Positions 26,710 to 36,159 of a stretch of 52,485 bases of DNA are shown one piece after another. Every line of letters starts with the position of its first letter. The stretch's first letter is position 1. This stretch comes from Enterococcus lemanii. GTDB taxonomy: Bacteria; Bacillota; Bacilli; Lactobacillales; Enterococcaceae. The notes beneath the pieces are model-generated. The model worked only from the letters and a program-made list of their open reading frames with translations. It had not been told where the DNA came from and did not search any database. The position numbers were made by a program, and so were the translations under genes. The stretch lies in NCBI RefSeq assembly GCF_016909125.1, contig NZ_JAFBFD010000018.1:1-52485 (forward strand), given 5' to 3'.

Positions 26710-28947
26710 ATGAATTTTATGAAGAAATTAAATATTACACAGTATTCCATTTTTAGCTATATCTTTTTCTTTGCTTTGATTTTCATTCCGATGTCCCTTG
26801 TCTGGTACGCCACTTCAAAACAAAGTGTCATGAAGCAAGTCGAATTATCGACTAAAAATGTTTTGTTACAATCCAAAGCTTCCTTTGAAAGCGATTTAAC
26901 GCAACTCGATTTACTGGCACAACAATTGCCTTACGATTCAGCGATTTCTCTTTCGAAATTAGCCGATCCTTACGAAACCATTGCTAGTCGCTCAGCCTTA
27001 TTAAAATACCGGCTAAACAATGCTTTTATTGAACAAATTTATCTTTTTTACCCAGACGACCAAACAAAGCTTTATTCGCCAAATGGCAGTACCGAAATTA
27101 AGGATTTACTAGCCCTTCGCAAAATGACCATCAGTAAAGATGAACTCATTACTTTTTTAAATCAAACAGCCCCTGTTTTTTCAAGCATTGATCAACAACA
27201 GGCAGAGGGGCAAACGTTCTTTTATAGCGTGCCGACCACCGATAGTTTTGGTTCTCACCAAGCAACGATGCTTTTTATCATCAAAAAAGCCGCGATGGAT
27301 AATTTGTTTGCTCCTTTATCAGAAATTGAGCATCAATACTTTTATTTAATTGATGCCAACCAACAAATCCTGTCCTTTAGTCGACAAGCGTCTACCTTGG
27401 AGTCTTCTTTGGCCAATAAATTTGAAAACAAAAGCACTTTACCGGCAAAAATCAAACAAGGGAACGAAACCTTTACCGTTCAATCGATTGTTAACAATAG
27501 CTTACAGTTAAGATACCTTGCAATTGTAAATACGAAAGTTGCTTTAGCCAAAATTTCACAAGTCTATAAATTATCTATTTATCTTATTTTAGCCGTGTTA
27601 ATTATTGGACTTGTGGTGAGTTTATTTTTAGCACGACAAAGTTTAAGACCTTATAAAAAGATTGAGTCCTTATTGTTAAAACATGACAAAGACAGCCCCA
27701 ACAACCAGTCGCTTTCTTTTGAAGACCTGCATTCAAAAGTATCAAATTTCCTATCTGAAAATAATCACTTAAAAGATGAAATTATACAGCAAAAACCCTA
27801 TATTAAAGAAAGCCTTTTGCATCAACTCTTAACTGGACAATTAAATGATTTAAGCAAAACTCAGTCGCTTTTTCAAGCAAGTTTTAACGAGTCCTCAAAG
27901 ACGGCTTACTTTTCAGTCGTTATTTCTTTAGAAGAAATTAGTGACACACCGACAAGTATAAGCGATCACGTGATTAAACAAATTTTACAACAACTCAACC
28001 AAATCAAACAAACGGATTTTGAATGGATTGGAACAAAATGTATCGGCGAAAATGCTTTGACCTTACTTGTTGCAACCAATCACACACGCCCTCAAATCGA
28101 AATACTGGATGAGCTCGTGGAAGCTTTAGTCGAACTTTGCGGAGTCGCTTTACCAATCGGTGTTGGCACAACAACTTCGAATCTCTTAGCCGTCAAACAC
28201 TCGTTTATTGAAGCTTTAGCCGCGTTAAGTTATCGCTATAAAAATGCCACGCAAATGATTTATTACTATACAGATATGCCAAGTGGCCAAACCGGTGGTG
28301 CCTACGCCTTTAGCTTTCCTGAAGATAAACAATTAAAATTAATGCAAAGCTTAACGAAAGGAAACGAAACCGTCGCCCTTGAAACACTCGAAGAACTCAT
28401 TCAATATGGAATCACTCATTGCGAGACCTTCCAGTTGTTTCGAATGTATAGTTATTTTTTAATGAATACCTATGCCAACTTCAGTGCCCTTTTACCTGAA
28501 GATCAACTGCTACAAGAACTAGAAGTCCTGGTTGATGTGAATAACTATCAAACTTTGGAACTGCATTTACAAACACTGACGCAAATGATTTGTAGCCAGG
28601 TTGAAGAACAAGTGCAAACAGAAGAAAGCGATTTAAAAGTAGCCTTGTTTAGCTATATTGAAGCGCACTATAATTCAGATTTTCTGACCTTGGAATCCTT
28701 ATCGGAAACCTTCGCTCTTTCTTCCACCACAATTAATAAAATCATGAAAGAAGAGACCGATACGACCTTTGCAAAATACTTAGCGAATATTCGGATGGAA
28801 AAAATTAAGCAAGCCTTAATTGAAACCGATGAGCCGATTAAAGAAATTATCCAAAGTAATGGCTATTACGACGTTTCTAATTTCACTCGTAAATTCCGAC
28901 AAGTCGTTGGTGTTACGCCTGGGCAATTTCGGACGATTCATCGCTAA
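26710..28947 (+). CDS. Membrane-bound AraC-family regulator (YesS/YtdP type)
   Basis: This 745-residue one-component sensor has helix 1 at about residues 14-35 (IFSYIFFFALIFIPMSLVWY), an extracellular cache-like domain (about 40-285), and helix 2 (IYLILAVLIIGLVVSLFLA) followed by a HAMP-like stretch. A long cytoplasmic region of the CdaR/GGDEF-like type follows (about 365-600). The C-terminal AraC HTH pair (about 645-745) shows LESLSETFALSSTTINKIMK and IKEIIQSNGYYDVSNFTRKF. Such regulators sense a sugar outside the cell and switch on nearby ABC-transporter and hydrolase genes. It is convergent with the GH3-GH38-SBP-GH29 operon and is the obvious candidate activator for it. Binding sites were not identified. 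Confidence 0.85.
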   Translation: MNFMKKLNITQYSIFSYIFFFALIFIPMSLVWYATSKQSVMKQVELSTKNVLLQSKASFESDLTQLDLLAQQLPYDSAISLSKLADPYETIASRSALLKYRLNNAFIEQIYLFYPDDQTKLYSPNGSTEIKDLLALRKMTISKDELITFLNQTAPVFSSIDQQQAEGQTFFYSVPTTDSFGSHQATMLFIIKKAAMDNLFAPLSEIEHQYFYLIDANQQILSFSRQASTLESSLANKFENKSTLPAKIKQGNETFTVQSIVNNSLQLRYLAIVNTKVALAKISQVYKLSIYLILAVLIIGLVVSLFLARQSLRPYKKIESLLLKHDKDSPNNQSLSFEDLHSKVSNFLSENNHLKDEIIQQKPYIKESLLHQLLTGQLNDLSKTQSLFQASFNESSKTAYFSVVISLEEISDTPTSISDHVIKQILQQLNQIKQTDFEWIGTKCIGENALTLLVATNHTRPQIEILDELVEALVELCGVALPIGVGTTTSNLLAVKHSFIEALAALSYRYKNATQMIYYYTDMPSGQTGGAYAFSFPEDKQLKLMQSLTKGNETVALETLEELIQYGITHCETFQLFRMYSYFLMNTYANFSALLPEDQLLQELEVLVDVNNYQTLELHLQTLTQMICSQVEEQVQTEESDLKVALFSYIEAHYNSDFLTLESLSETFALSSTTINKIMKEETDTTFAKYLANIRMEKIKQALIETDEPIKEIIQSNGYYDVSNFTRKFRQVVGVTPGQFRTIHR

Positions 28948-28986
28948 ATTCAAAAAAAGAAACGGTATCGTCAGTCTATTAACAGT

Positions 28987-29069
28987 CAAATATCCCAACG
29001 ATTTGAAAGAGGCGTTCATGGCCGCTCTACTCGAACTAGCCCTTCTTACTTTCAATCGTTGGGATATTT
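28987..29069. terminator. Long-armed hairpin between araC-type gene and GH3 gene
   Basis: AAATATCCCAACGATTTGAA (from 28987) pairs with its near-complement ending ATATTT at about 29069; one base is missing from the right arm. The loop is unusually long, about 40 nt, with its own partial pairing. T-runs follow on the right. It probably terminates both convergent transcripts. Confidence 0.7.
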
Positions 29070-29116
29070 TTTATCTTGTTTTTATCTAGCGGACAACCCT
29101 TTTTTTCTAAAAAAGA

Positions 29117-31330
29117 TTAGGCTTGATTAGACAGTTGTACGTGTTGTTGCTGAATCTCAACCGACAAATCAAAGGTCGTAATTGCTGTCGGTTGCATATT
29201 TAAATCAAACGTTTGTAATGCCTGTGCGTCAATTGGAATAGCAAAGGAAACTTTTTCGCCCTGTTTAACGAAGCGTTTTTCAAAACCACAAAGTTTTTTC
29301 ACACGTGGCAAAACAAGGGTCGAATAATTCTTCATGTAAATTTGAACCACTTCGGCGCCATCACAATCGCCGGTATTCAGCAATTGACCTGAAACAATCC
29401 AACCTTGCGCCGTTTTTTGCAACTGAACGGCTTCTAAAGCAAACTTCGTATAACTTAGACCGGCACCAAATGAAAATGTTGGCTGCCCACTTAAGTCTAA
29501 ATAATCTTCTTTAAAAGCCGCTGCTCGATAATTATAATAAACCGGTAGTTGCCCATTTTCATCTGGCAATGAAATCGCCAATTTACCGCTCGGACTGCTT
29601 TTACCAAATAATAAATTCGCAAGTGCTTGGCCGCCATGTTGTCCAGGGTAAGCGGCTAATAATAAAGCATCGACATAAGGTAAACAGGCGCTTAACAAGT
29701 GAGGACGGCCGCTAATGACGACGGCTACAATTGACTTGCCAGTCTGGTGTAGGGCTTTTAATAGAGCCATTTGGGCTTTTGGAATGGCCAAATCGGCTAA
29801 ATCAATGTTTTCACCGCTAGTCATTTCATTGGAACCCGCCAAAGCCGCGCCATTGGCATCAAACTCCGTTGAAAAATCACGCGCACTGGAACCACCGAGG
29901 GTAACAATCACAACATCACTTTGTTCAGCTAAGGCGCAAGCTTCTGCCATCCCATTTTCTAAGGGTGCTGAAATGAACGAACCATATGCACTCGCGTAAC
30001 TCATCGCACTTTCCTTACACGCCATTTCGATTCCTTGTGCCAGCGTAATACAATCATCTAGCTTTTTAAACGGCGTATAATCTCCTAATTGGTGATAGAT
30101 ATTGTCAATATGTGGACCAACTAGTGCGACGCGTTGACTTGTTTTCGCTGTAAGTGGTAAGATTCCGTCATTTTTCAAAAGAACCATTGATTCTTCGGCC
30201 ATTTGAATATTTAAAGCGGCTTTTTTTTGCGCGCGCGTTGCATGGACAGGCGTGCTTTCTTCGGCCATAAACAGTCCCATTTTTTCTTTTAATGCGAGTA
30301 CGCGATAAACGGCTTGATCTAAAACTTTTTCATCTAATTGACCACTTAAAACGGCTTCTTCTAGACTAGGATACACATTGTCCCATAAGCTAATGTCGAC
30401 GCCACTTTGTAAAGCGAGTGTGGCCGCCCTTGTTTTTCCAGTTCTTTCAGCCACGCGATCAAGGGCACAGCCATCCGCCATCACGGCGCCTTTAAAGCCC
30501 ATTTCTGTCCGTAAAATATCCGTCAGCAGTTTTTCATTAATATGGCAGGGCACGCCATCAATATCGTTATAAGCCGCCATACACATGACTGCGCCGACAT
30601 CAATCCCCGCTTGCATCATCGGCAAATGTAATTCTCTTAACTCGCGTTCTCCAATAGGAACAGGACCTGCGTTGTGTCCTCCCATGGCAGCGCCTTGTGC
30701 CGCAAAATGTTTTAAGGTAGCAAGGACTTTTTGTGGCGCAAGGATTTTTTCCGATTTTTCGCCTTGCAAGCCAATGACAGCTGCTTTGGTAAAAGCACTA
30801 GCTAAATAGGGGTCTTCGCTAAAACACTCTTCTGTGCGGCCCCAGCGTGGATCACGACACAAATCAAGCGTTGAAATTAAGCCAACATGGGCGCCTTTTT
30901 CGCGTAATTCTTCGGCAACAATGCCTTGCAAGTCTTGATATAAGGCTGGGTTCCAACTTGCGCCAACTGCATAATTGGTTGGTGTTGTGATTGAATCTAA
31001 ACCTTGGTGGCCATGGGGGCATTCTTCCGTTAACAAAACAGGAATTTTCAAACGCGTATGTTCTTTTACATACGCTTGAATCATTTCACTAACTTGTTTG
31101 GCTTCGACTTGATTTAAGCCGGTTTCTAAATTTTTTTCAGACCATGGATCCGAGCGAAACACCCCATAAATGACCCCTAAGCTATCCCAACGTTTGACTT
31201 CTTCTTTAAAGTAATCCGTTAATTGAATGCCATTTGCCGTTTTTTCATACGTTTGCCAGCCGTATAAACGTTGGTTTAGTTGGCCGACTTTTTCTTTTAA
31301 AGTCATTTGCTGGATAAGTGTGTCTAACAA
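29117..31330 (-). CDS. GH3 family beta-glycosidase
   Basis: This 737-residue retaining exo-beta-glycosidase has the nucleophile Asp286 in FKGAVMADGCALDR. Other GH3 motifs are LLTEECPHGHQG, GLISTLDLCRDPRWGRTEEC, VLATLKHFAAQGAAMGGHN and MCMAAYNDIDGVPCH. The C-terminal alpha/beta sandwich (about 380-600: VALVGPHIDNIYHQLGDYTP, DVVIVTLGGSS) and a fibronectin III-like end (AEVVQIYMKNYSTLVLPRVK) complete it. This is the beta-glucosidase/beta-xylosidase layout, not the short NagZ form. There is no signal peptide, so the sugar is imported first. It is last of the operon GH29 - SBP - GH38 - GH3. Specificity is open; with these neighbours a beta-linked N-glycan or plant-glycan sugar is plausible. Confidence 0.9.
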   Translation of the reverse strand: MLDTLIQQMTLKEKVGQLNQRLYGWQTYEKTANGIQLTDYFKEEVKRWDSLGVIYGVFRSDPWSEKNLETGLNQVEAKQVSEMIQAYVKEHTRLKIPVLLTEECPHGHQGLDSITTPTNYAVGASWNPALYQDLQGIVAEELREKGAHVGLISTLDLCRDPRWGRTEECFSEDPYLASAFTKAAVIGLQGEKSEKILAPQKVLATLKHFAAQGAAMGGHNAGPVPIGERELRELHLPMMQAGIDVGAVMCMAAYNDIDGVPCHINEKLLTDILRTEMGFKGAVMADGCALDRVAERTGKTRAATLALQSGVDISLWDNVYPSLEEAVLSGQLDEKVLDQAVYRVLALKEKMGLFMAEESTPVHATRAQKKAALNIQMAEESMVLLKNDGILPLTAKTSQRVALVGPHIDNIYHQLGDYTPFKKLDDCITLAQGIEMACKESAMSYASAYGSFISAPLENGMAEACALAEQSDVVIVTLGGSSARDFSTEFDANGAALAGSNEMTSGENIDLADLAIPKAQMALLKALHQTGKSIVAVVISGRPHLLSACLPYVDALLLAAYPGQHGGQALANLLFGKSSPSGKLAISLPDENGQLPVYYNYRAAAFKEDYLDLSGQPTFSFGAGLSYTKFALEAVQLQKTAQGWIVSGQLLNTGDCDGAEVVQIYMKNYSTLVLPRVKKLCGFEKRFVKQGEKVSFAIPIDAQALQTFDLNMQPTAITTFDLSVEIQQQHVQLSNQA

Positions 31331-31345
31331 TGTTTTGCCTCCTCA

Positions 31346-34300
31346 TTAAGCAAAAATAATTTTTACCGTTTGGATTTCATAAGGTTTAAATTTCAATTTC
31401 ACGCTATTTCCTTCGACTAGTAAGTCTTCTTCCACTTCTTCTAATAAGTTACATAAGTAGGCAGCTTTGATTGGGCGCGTACTGCATAGTTTCGTGTCTG
31501 TTTGGATATTCATAAATTCGTTTAGTCGCACAATCACACTTGCTTCGTCTTCTGCTTTCTTCACCGTATCCAGTAAAATATTTGAAGCACTTATTTGGAA
31601 GAGTCCTTGGGGGTGTTCTTCTTTTAATTGACCTTCTAATAAAAGAAGCGGCACATTTAAATCAAACGCTTGAGCCATTGTCTTGCCTTGTTGCCAAGAA
31701 GATTCATGGGCATAAAGCGAATAAGTAAATTCATGTTGGCCAATATCGGCTTGTGGGTAAGGATCAATGGCTGACTTAATTAAACTAATCCCAATTTTTT
31801 GGAAATCTGCACTAAACCCGTATTTACTATCCGATAAAATGCTGACACCATAATTGCCTTCTGATAAATCAACCCATTTTTGACCGCAACTTTCAAAGCG
31901 TGCCCAGTCCCAAGTAGTATTTTTATGAATGGCTCGACGGACGTTCCCAAACTGGATATCGTAAGTCGCTTCAAGGGTATTTACATCAATTGGCATTTGT
32001 GCTTTGAGTAAAACTTGATGCAAATGCCAATCAACTTTTGTTTCAAAATCAATGCGCTTGGTACCATGATAAAAATGAATCATTTGGTCAATCGTTGAAT
32101 TTTCAAACCTACGACGGATGTTTAAGGTATCACGAATCGGTCCTTGTTCAACCCATTCAACTGAATCGACTTGATTAACCAACCAATATTTTTCTTGGTA
32201 ATAGACATCAATATCCCAAGCATCATAATCCATCGGGACGTCTTCATAGGCAATCAATTGGTTTAAGACTTGGCCGCTTGGAATGATTTCTCGCTGCGCT
32301 TGTTTATCAAATAACGAAATGATTTCGTATTGGTCATTTAAAACGACACAAAAATCAGGCGTTTCAAAAGCTTTGTCGACTTGTTTTTTCAGACTTACTG
32401 GCATTGCTTTTTCAGTCACTTGAACAGTAACGGTGTCTAAAGCACCCACTTCTGGTAAAGCCACTAATAATTTTTGATCATGGGTCACTTGGCTCGTTAA
32501 GACTTGCCCTGCTAGCGTTGTGACTGCCCCAATCAGTGGGATTTTCGCTACACTTTGACGAGCAAAGCCCAGGGAATTATAGAGCGTATAATAGTCAGTT
32601 GCTGGTTCCAATGGTAGTTGCAACAATAGCGTTTGACACTCGGCTAAAATCGCTTCGTATTCAAGCGTTGTTTGTTCATAGACCTCTTCAATCGAACTAC
32701 CCGGTAAAATATCATGAAACTGATTGAGTAATAACACTTTCCACATTCGTTCAAGAGCTGCTTGCGGATATTGATCAAAAGCGTACTGCGTGTAAAGTTT
32801 TTCAAGTGTTTGTAATAAAAATTCGATTTGACGATTGTATTTTTTGTTTTTACCAATCGACGTTAACGTGCCTCGGTGATATTCAAAGTAAAGTTCACCA
32901 AACCAAGTCGGTAATTGGGCTTGTTTCTCACTTAAACGCTCAAAGAAACTTAAAGCGTGGTCACCTGTAATCGTTGGCATGTCTGGCAGTGGCTTCATTA
33001 AACGCTTTTGATATTCCAACATTTCGCGCGTTGGTCCACCACCGCCATCGCCATAACCATAAGCCAGTAAAATTTCGTCATTGACTTGTTTTTGTTGGTA
33101 ACGCTCAAAACTACCTTTAACGGTATAAGGGTCCAGTAATCCATTATAAGTACTGTAATAAGGAGTTGGATTATAGTGTTCACTCACCGTTGTAATGAAA
33201 TGCGTTAATACTTTTGAACCATCAATTCCTTGCCAATAAAATGAATCATAAGGGATTTGATTAAATTGGTTCCAAGAAAGCTTGGTTGTCATAAAATAAG
33301 GCGTTTTTGATTTCTTTAAAATTTGAGGCAAAGCTGCTGAGTAACCAAATACATCTGGTAACCATAAAATTTGACTTTCAATGCCAAATTCTTCTTTAAA
33401 GAAACGTTTGCCGTATAGAATTTGACGAACAAGCGATTCACCTGAAGTTAAGTTACAATCGGCTTCCACCCACATTGCACCCTCTGCTTGCCAGCGACCA
33501 CTTTGAATGCGTTTTTTTATCTCGGCATAAATTTGTGGATACGTCTCTTTCATAAATTGATACATTTGTGGCTGACTATGTAAAAAAGTGTAATCTGGGT
33601 ATTCATCCATCAATTTAAAGACTGTTTGAAAACTGCGCTCACCTTTATCAATTCCTTGTTGAACGGTCCATAACCAAGCCAAATCAATATGTGTATGCCC
33701 AACCGCAGTGACTTTGGGCTGATTCGGACACACATTTTCATTCATCGTTGCCAAAATGGCTTGCGCTTTTTCTAGTCCTACATAATAATTTCCAGAATAA
33801 ACTTGACGAAAATCAAGACAATTAACAGCTTCAACAAGCTTTTCTTGATAAAAAGTCGCATTGCCTCCATACTTTTGGATACCACGCCAAGCATCAAAAA
33901 TCGTTGCTAAATCATAATAACAATCATAAGTCGCTTGATCATACGCAACCAAGTGAAAGTGTAACGGAAACTTTTTTTCTTCGCGGCCAGAAAAAATTTT
34001 GACTTCAAATTGAATTTCTCCTGCCTCTTTCCATTTTTCAGGTAAAACAACTTCTCGATGATTGGCATCTAGTGCTTGTAAATATTCACCATTTAAATAA
34101 AGTTGCATTTGTGGATTCGTACTATTATCGGATTGACTTAAATCACTAAATCCTTCAAAAGCAACGGGTAAATCATGCCAAGCAGCTGGTATTTGAAACC
34201 GACCTTTGATTTCATAGTGTGTATTTTTTTTACCAAAATAATCGCCCGCAGTATAGTCTTGCCAAGTGCCTTCTTGCTTCAATTGAAGAGGACTTAGATT

Positions 34301-34381
34301 TTGACGTTCTTTGACTTTATAACGTCCTAGTTTATAAAAGAGTTTCCGAATTCGTTCAAATTCAAATTGTTTATGGGTCAT
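31346..34381 (-). CDS. GH38 alpha-mannosidase
   Basis: This 1011-residue retaining zinc alpha-mannosidase has zinc ligands in GHTHIDLAWLW (His229, His231, Asp233) and the nucleophile Asp343 in LWLPDVFGYSAALPQ. LERMWKVLLLNQFHDILPGS holds the conserved late histidine. The GH38 central helical domain (about 490-600) and C-terminal beta domains follow. Length and lack of a signal peptide match cytoplasmic bacterial enzymes used to trim imported high-mannose or core N-glycan. It starts after a stem-loop behind the solute-binding protein gene and ends 15 bp before the GH3 gene. No lesion is visible. Confidence 0.93.
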   Translation of the reverse strand: MTHKQFEFERIRKLFYKLGRYKVKERQNLSPLQLKQEGTWQDYTAGDYFGKKNTHYEIKGRFQIPAAWHDLPVAFEGFSDLSQSDNSTNPQMQLYLNGEYLQALDANHREVVLPEKWKEAGEIQFEVKIFSGREEKKFPLHFHLVAYDQATYDCYYDLATIFDAWRGIQKYGGNATFYQEKLVEAVNCLDFRQVYSGNYYVGLEKAQAILATMNENVCPNQPKVTAVGHTHIDLAWLWTVQQGIDKGERSFQTVFKLMDEYPDYTFLHSQPQMYQFMKETYPQIYAEIKKRIQSGRWQAEGAMWVEADCNLTSGESLVRQILYGKRFFKEEFGIESQILWLPDVFGYSAALPQILKKSKTPYFMTTKLSWNQFNQIPYDSFYWQGIDGSKVLTHFITTVSEHYNPTPYYSTYNGLLDPYTVKGSFERYQQKQVNDEILLAYGYGDGGGGPTREMLEYQKRLMKPLPDMPTITGDHALSFFERLSEKQAQLPTWFGELYFEYHRGTLTSIGKNKKYNRQIEFLLQTLEKLYTQYAFDQYPQAALERMWKVLLLNQFHDILPGSSIEEVYEQTTLEYEAILAECQTLLLQLPLEPATDYYTLYNSLGFARQSVAKIPLIGAVTTLAGQVLTSQVTHDQKLLVALPEVGALDTVTVQVTEKAMPVSLKKQVDKAFETPDFCVVLNDQYEIISLFDKQAQREIIPSGQVLNQLIAYEDVPMDYDAWDIDVYYQEKYWLVNQVDSVEWVEQGPIRDTLNIRRRFENSTIDQMIHFYHGTKRIDFETKVDWHLHQVLLKAQMPIDVNTLEATYDIQFGNVRRAIHKNTTWDWARFESCGQKWVDLSEGNYGVSILSDSKYGFSADFQKIGISLIKSAIDPYPQADIGQHEFTYSLYAHESSWQQGKTMAQAFDLNVPLLLLEGQLKEEHPQGLFQISASNILLDTVKKAEDEASVIVRLNEFMNIQTDTKLCSTRPIKAAYLCNLLEEVEEDLLVEGNSVKLKFKPYEIQTVKIIFA

Positions 34382-34421
34382 TTGTCGTTGCTCCTTATTG
34401 GTTTATTGTTAAAAAGGGAAT

Positions 34422-34461
34422 AGACCTAAGACAAAAGCCAAACGGTTTTTGCCTCAGGTCT
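34422..34461 (-). terminator. Intercistronic stem-loop between SBP and GH38 genes
   Basis: AGACCTAAG (34422-34430) pairs with CTCAGGTCT (34453-34461), and an inner stem CAAAAGCC / GGTTTTTG forms above it. On the minus strand a modest T-run follows. It probably acts as a partial terminator or 3'-end protector so that the abundant binding protein is made in excess over the hydrolases. Confidence 0.55.
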
Positions 34462-34484
34462 GAAAGAGTGAACAAAGTTAAGAA

Positions 34485-36140
34485 CTAGTTTTTCGCCCAA
34501 CGATCATAAGCTGCTTGGTAAGTTGCTACGTAATCTTCCACACCCATTGATTCAATCGTTTTGACGTATTTATCCCATTCATCAAAAGAAGTCACGCCTG
34601 TAATGAATTTTGCTTCCATTTCTTTGGCATAAGTACTTAAATCTGTCGCATTTGCACTGACTTTATCATTTTCTTCTTTTGTTAAATATAATAATGGGAA
34701 TGGCACTTCTGCTGCTGGGTCCATTTTTTCTTGCGTTTCTTTCGCAACCCATTCGTTAAACGCCGTATCTGGTTCGTCATTGGCATCTTTACGAATTAAA
34801 TATTCGCCTTCGTTGTCTACCACAATGTTTGGTGTCACTAAACCAAAAGCAGGCGTGATTTTACCACGGAAGCTTTCTGTATCATTTAAATCGACTTGAT
34901 CCGTGTAAACCCGAACTTCTTCGCCTGCACTATTTTTCGCACTTTCCCATAAAACGCCTTCTGGACCTTGTTCTAAGTATTTAATTCCTTCAACAGAATA
35001 GAAGTAGTCTACCCAACGTAAAGAAGCTTCAACCGATGGATTTTGTTTTGTTATCGCAAAGGCTGCACGAGATAAACGTGGGCTACCCGCAATGACTGCT
35101 TCTTTCGAGTATTCAGAAGTTAATGGTTGGAATAACGGATCATTCATCGCCTCATGTTCGCTACGACCAGTTGTAAAGAAGCTATAGTAATCGTTAAATA
35201 ATCCTAAACGATTGTCTTGTCCTTTTGCTTTCTTTTGGTCGCCAGACTGGCTGTAAACTTCTTTATCTAACAAACCTTCTTTATAAAGTTTATTCATGTA
35301 TTGTAAAAAGCCTTTATAATTTTCTGAGATTGGCGTGTACGAAACGACCCCATCGTTTTCTTGAATCCCACGTGTTTTAATTCCAAAAGCACCCATTAAC
35401 CATAAACGCGTCCCATCCATTTCAACGTCCGTTAATGGAATTTCATCATTTTTGCCGTTTCCGTTTGGATCTTCATCACGGAAGCGAACTAATAAATCAT
35501 ATAATTCATCCGTTGTTTTTGGTAATTCCGTAACGCCTAGTGCATCTAGCCATTCACCGTTATACCACATTGGTTGTTGGTACCAAATCGCTGTGGCATT
35601 TCGGGCAATCATTGGTAATGAATAAATATGCCCATCTGGTGTCGTAATCGATTTTAAAATAGCTGGATCTTCTTCAGCTAATTTTGTAAAGTTTGGCATA
35701 ATTTCAGGTGTGATGTACTCTTCTAATGCAACGAGTGTGCCTTGTGCACCATAATCAATTTCCATTGCTGAAGTTAAAGCATTTGAACTTGCGCCATAAA
35801 TAATATCTGATAAGTCATTGGCTGCAAAAGCTAAGTTTAATTTTGTTGAAAAGTCCGCATTTGGTGGCGTGTTGTAAGTTGTTGTAATGCCGGTTTTCTT
35901 CATATAGTCTTGTAGCGTCGGCATATCTTTCCACTCCGCTAAGCCCATTCCTGGTGCCATAATGCTTAATGTTAATTCTTCACCGTCTGCAATAATTGGA
36001 AATTGTGATTCCGTATTTAATTTAACTTTGGATTCACCTGAATCGCTCCCATTTGTTGTTGAGCCAGATGAACAAGCGCCCAATAACGTGCCAAATAATA
36101 AGATACCTAACCCGAATATTAATTTATTTCTCAATTTCAT
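34485..36140 (-). CDS. ABC transporter solute-binding lipoprotein (LplA-like)
   Basis: This 551-residue lipoprotein starts MKLRNKLIFGLGILLFGTLL with lipobox LGACSS, so it is anchored outside the membrane. The mature part is a large family-1 extracellular oligosaccharide-binding protein: EWKDMPTLQDYMKKTGITTT, TLVALEEYITPEIMPNF, FRDEDPNGNGKNDEIPLTDV (the calcium-like DPNGNGKNDE loop), and WVDYFYSVEGIKYLEQGPEG. Such LplA/YtcQ-type proteins feed complex oligosaccharides to YteP/YcjP-type permeases. None is encoded in the window, so the partner genes must lie elsewhere. It sits between GH29 and GH38 genes, making a fucosylated, mannose-containing glycan the likely ligand. Confidence 0.9.
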   Translation of the reverse strand: MKLRNKLIFGLGILLFGTLLGACSSGSTTNGSDSGESKVKLNTESQFPIIADGEELTLSIMAPGMGLAEWKDMPTLQDYMKKTGITTTYNTPPNADFSTKLNLAFAANDLSDIIYGASSNALTSAMEIDYGAQGTLVALEEYITPEIMPNFTKLAEEDPAILKSITTPDGHIYSLPMIARNATAIWYQQPMWYNGEWLDALGVTELPKTTDELYDLLVRFRDEDPNGNGKNDEIPLTDVEMDGTRLWLMGAFGIKTRGIQENDGVVSYTPISENYKGFLQYMNKLYKEGLLDKEVYSQSGDQKKAKGQDNRLGLFNDYYSFFTTGRSEHEAMNDPLFQPLTSEYSKEAVIAGSPRLSRAAFAITKQNPSVEASLRWVDYFYSVEGIKYLEQGPEGVLWESAKNSAGEEVRVYTDQVDLNDTESFRGKITPAFGLVTPNIVVDNEGEYLIRKDANDEPDTAFNEWVAKETQEKMDPAAEVPFPLLYLTKEENDKVSANATDLSTYAKEMEAKFITGVTSFDEWDKYVKTIESMGVEDYVATYQAAYDRWAKN

Positions 36141-36159
36141 TTCTTTTCCTCCTTGTTTT

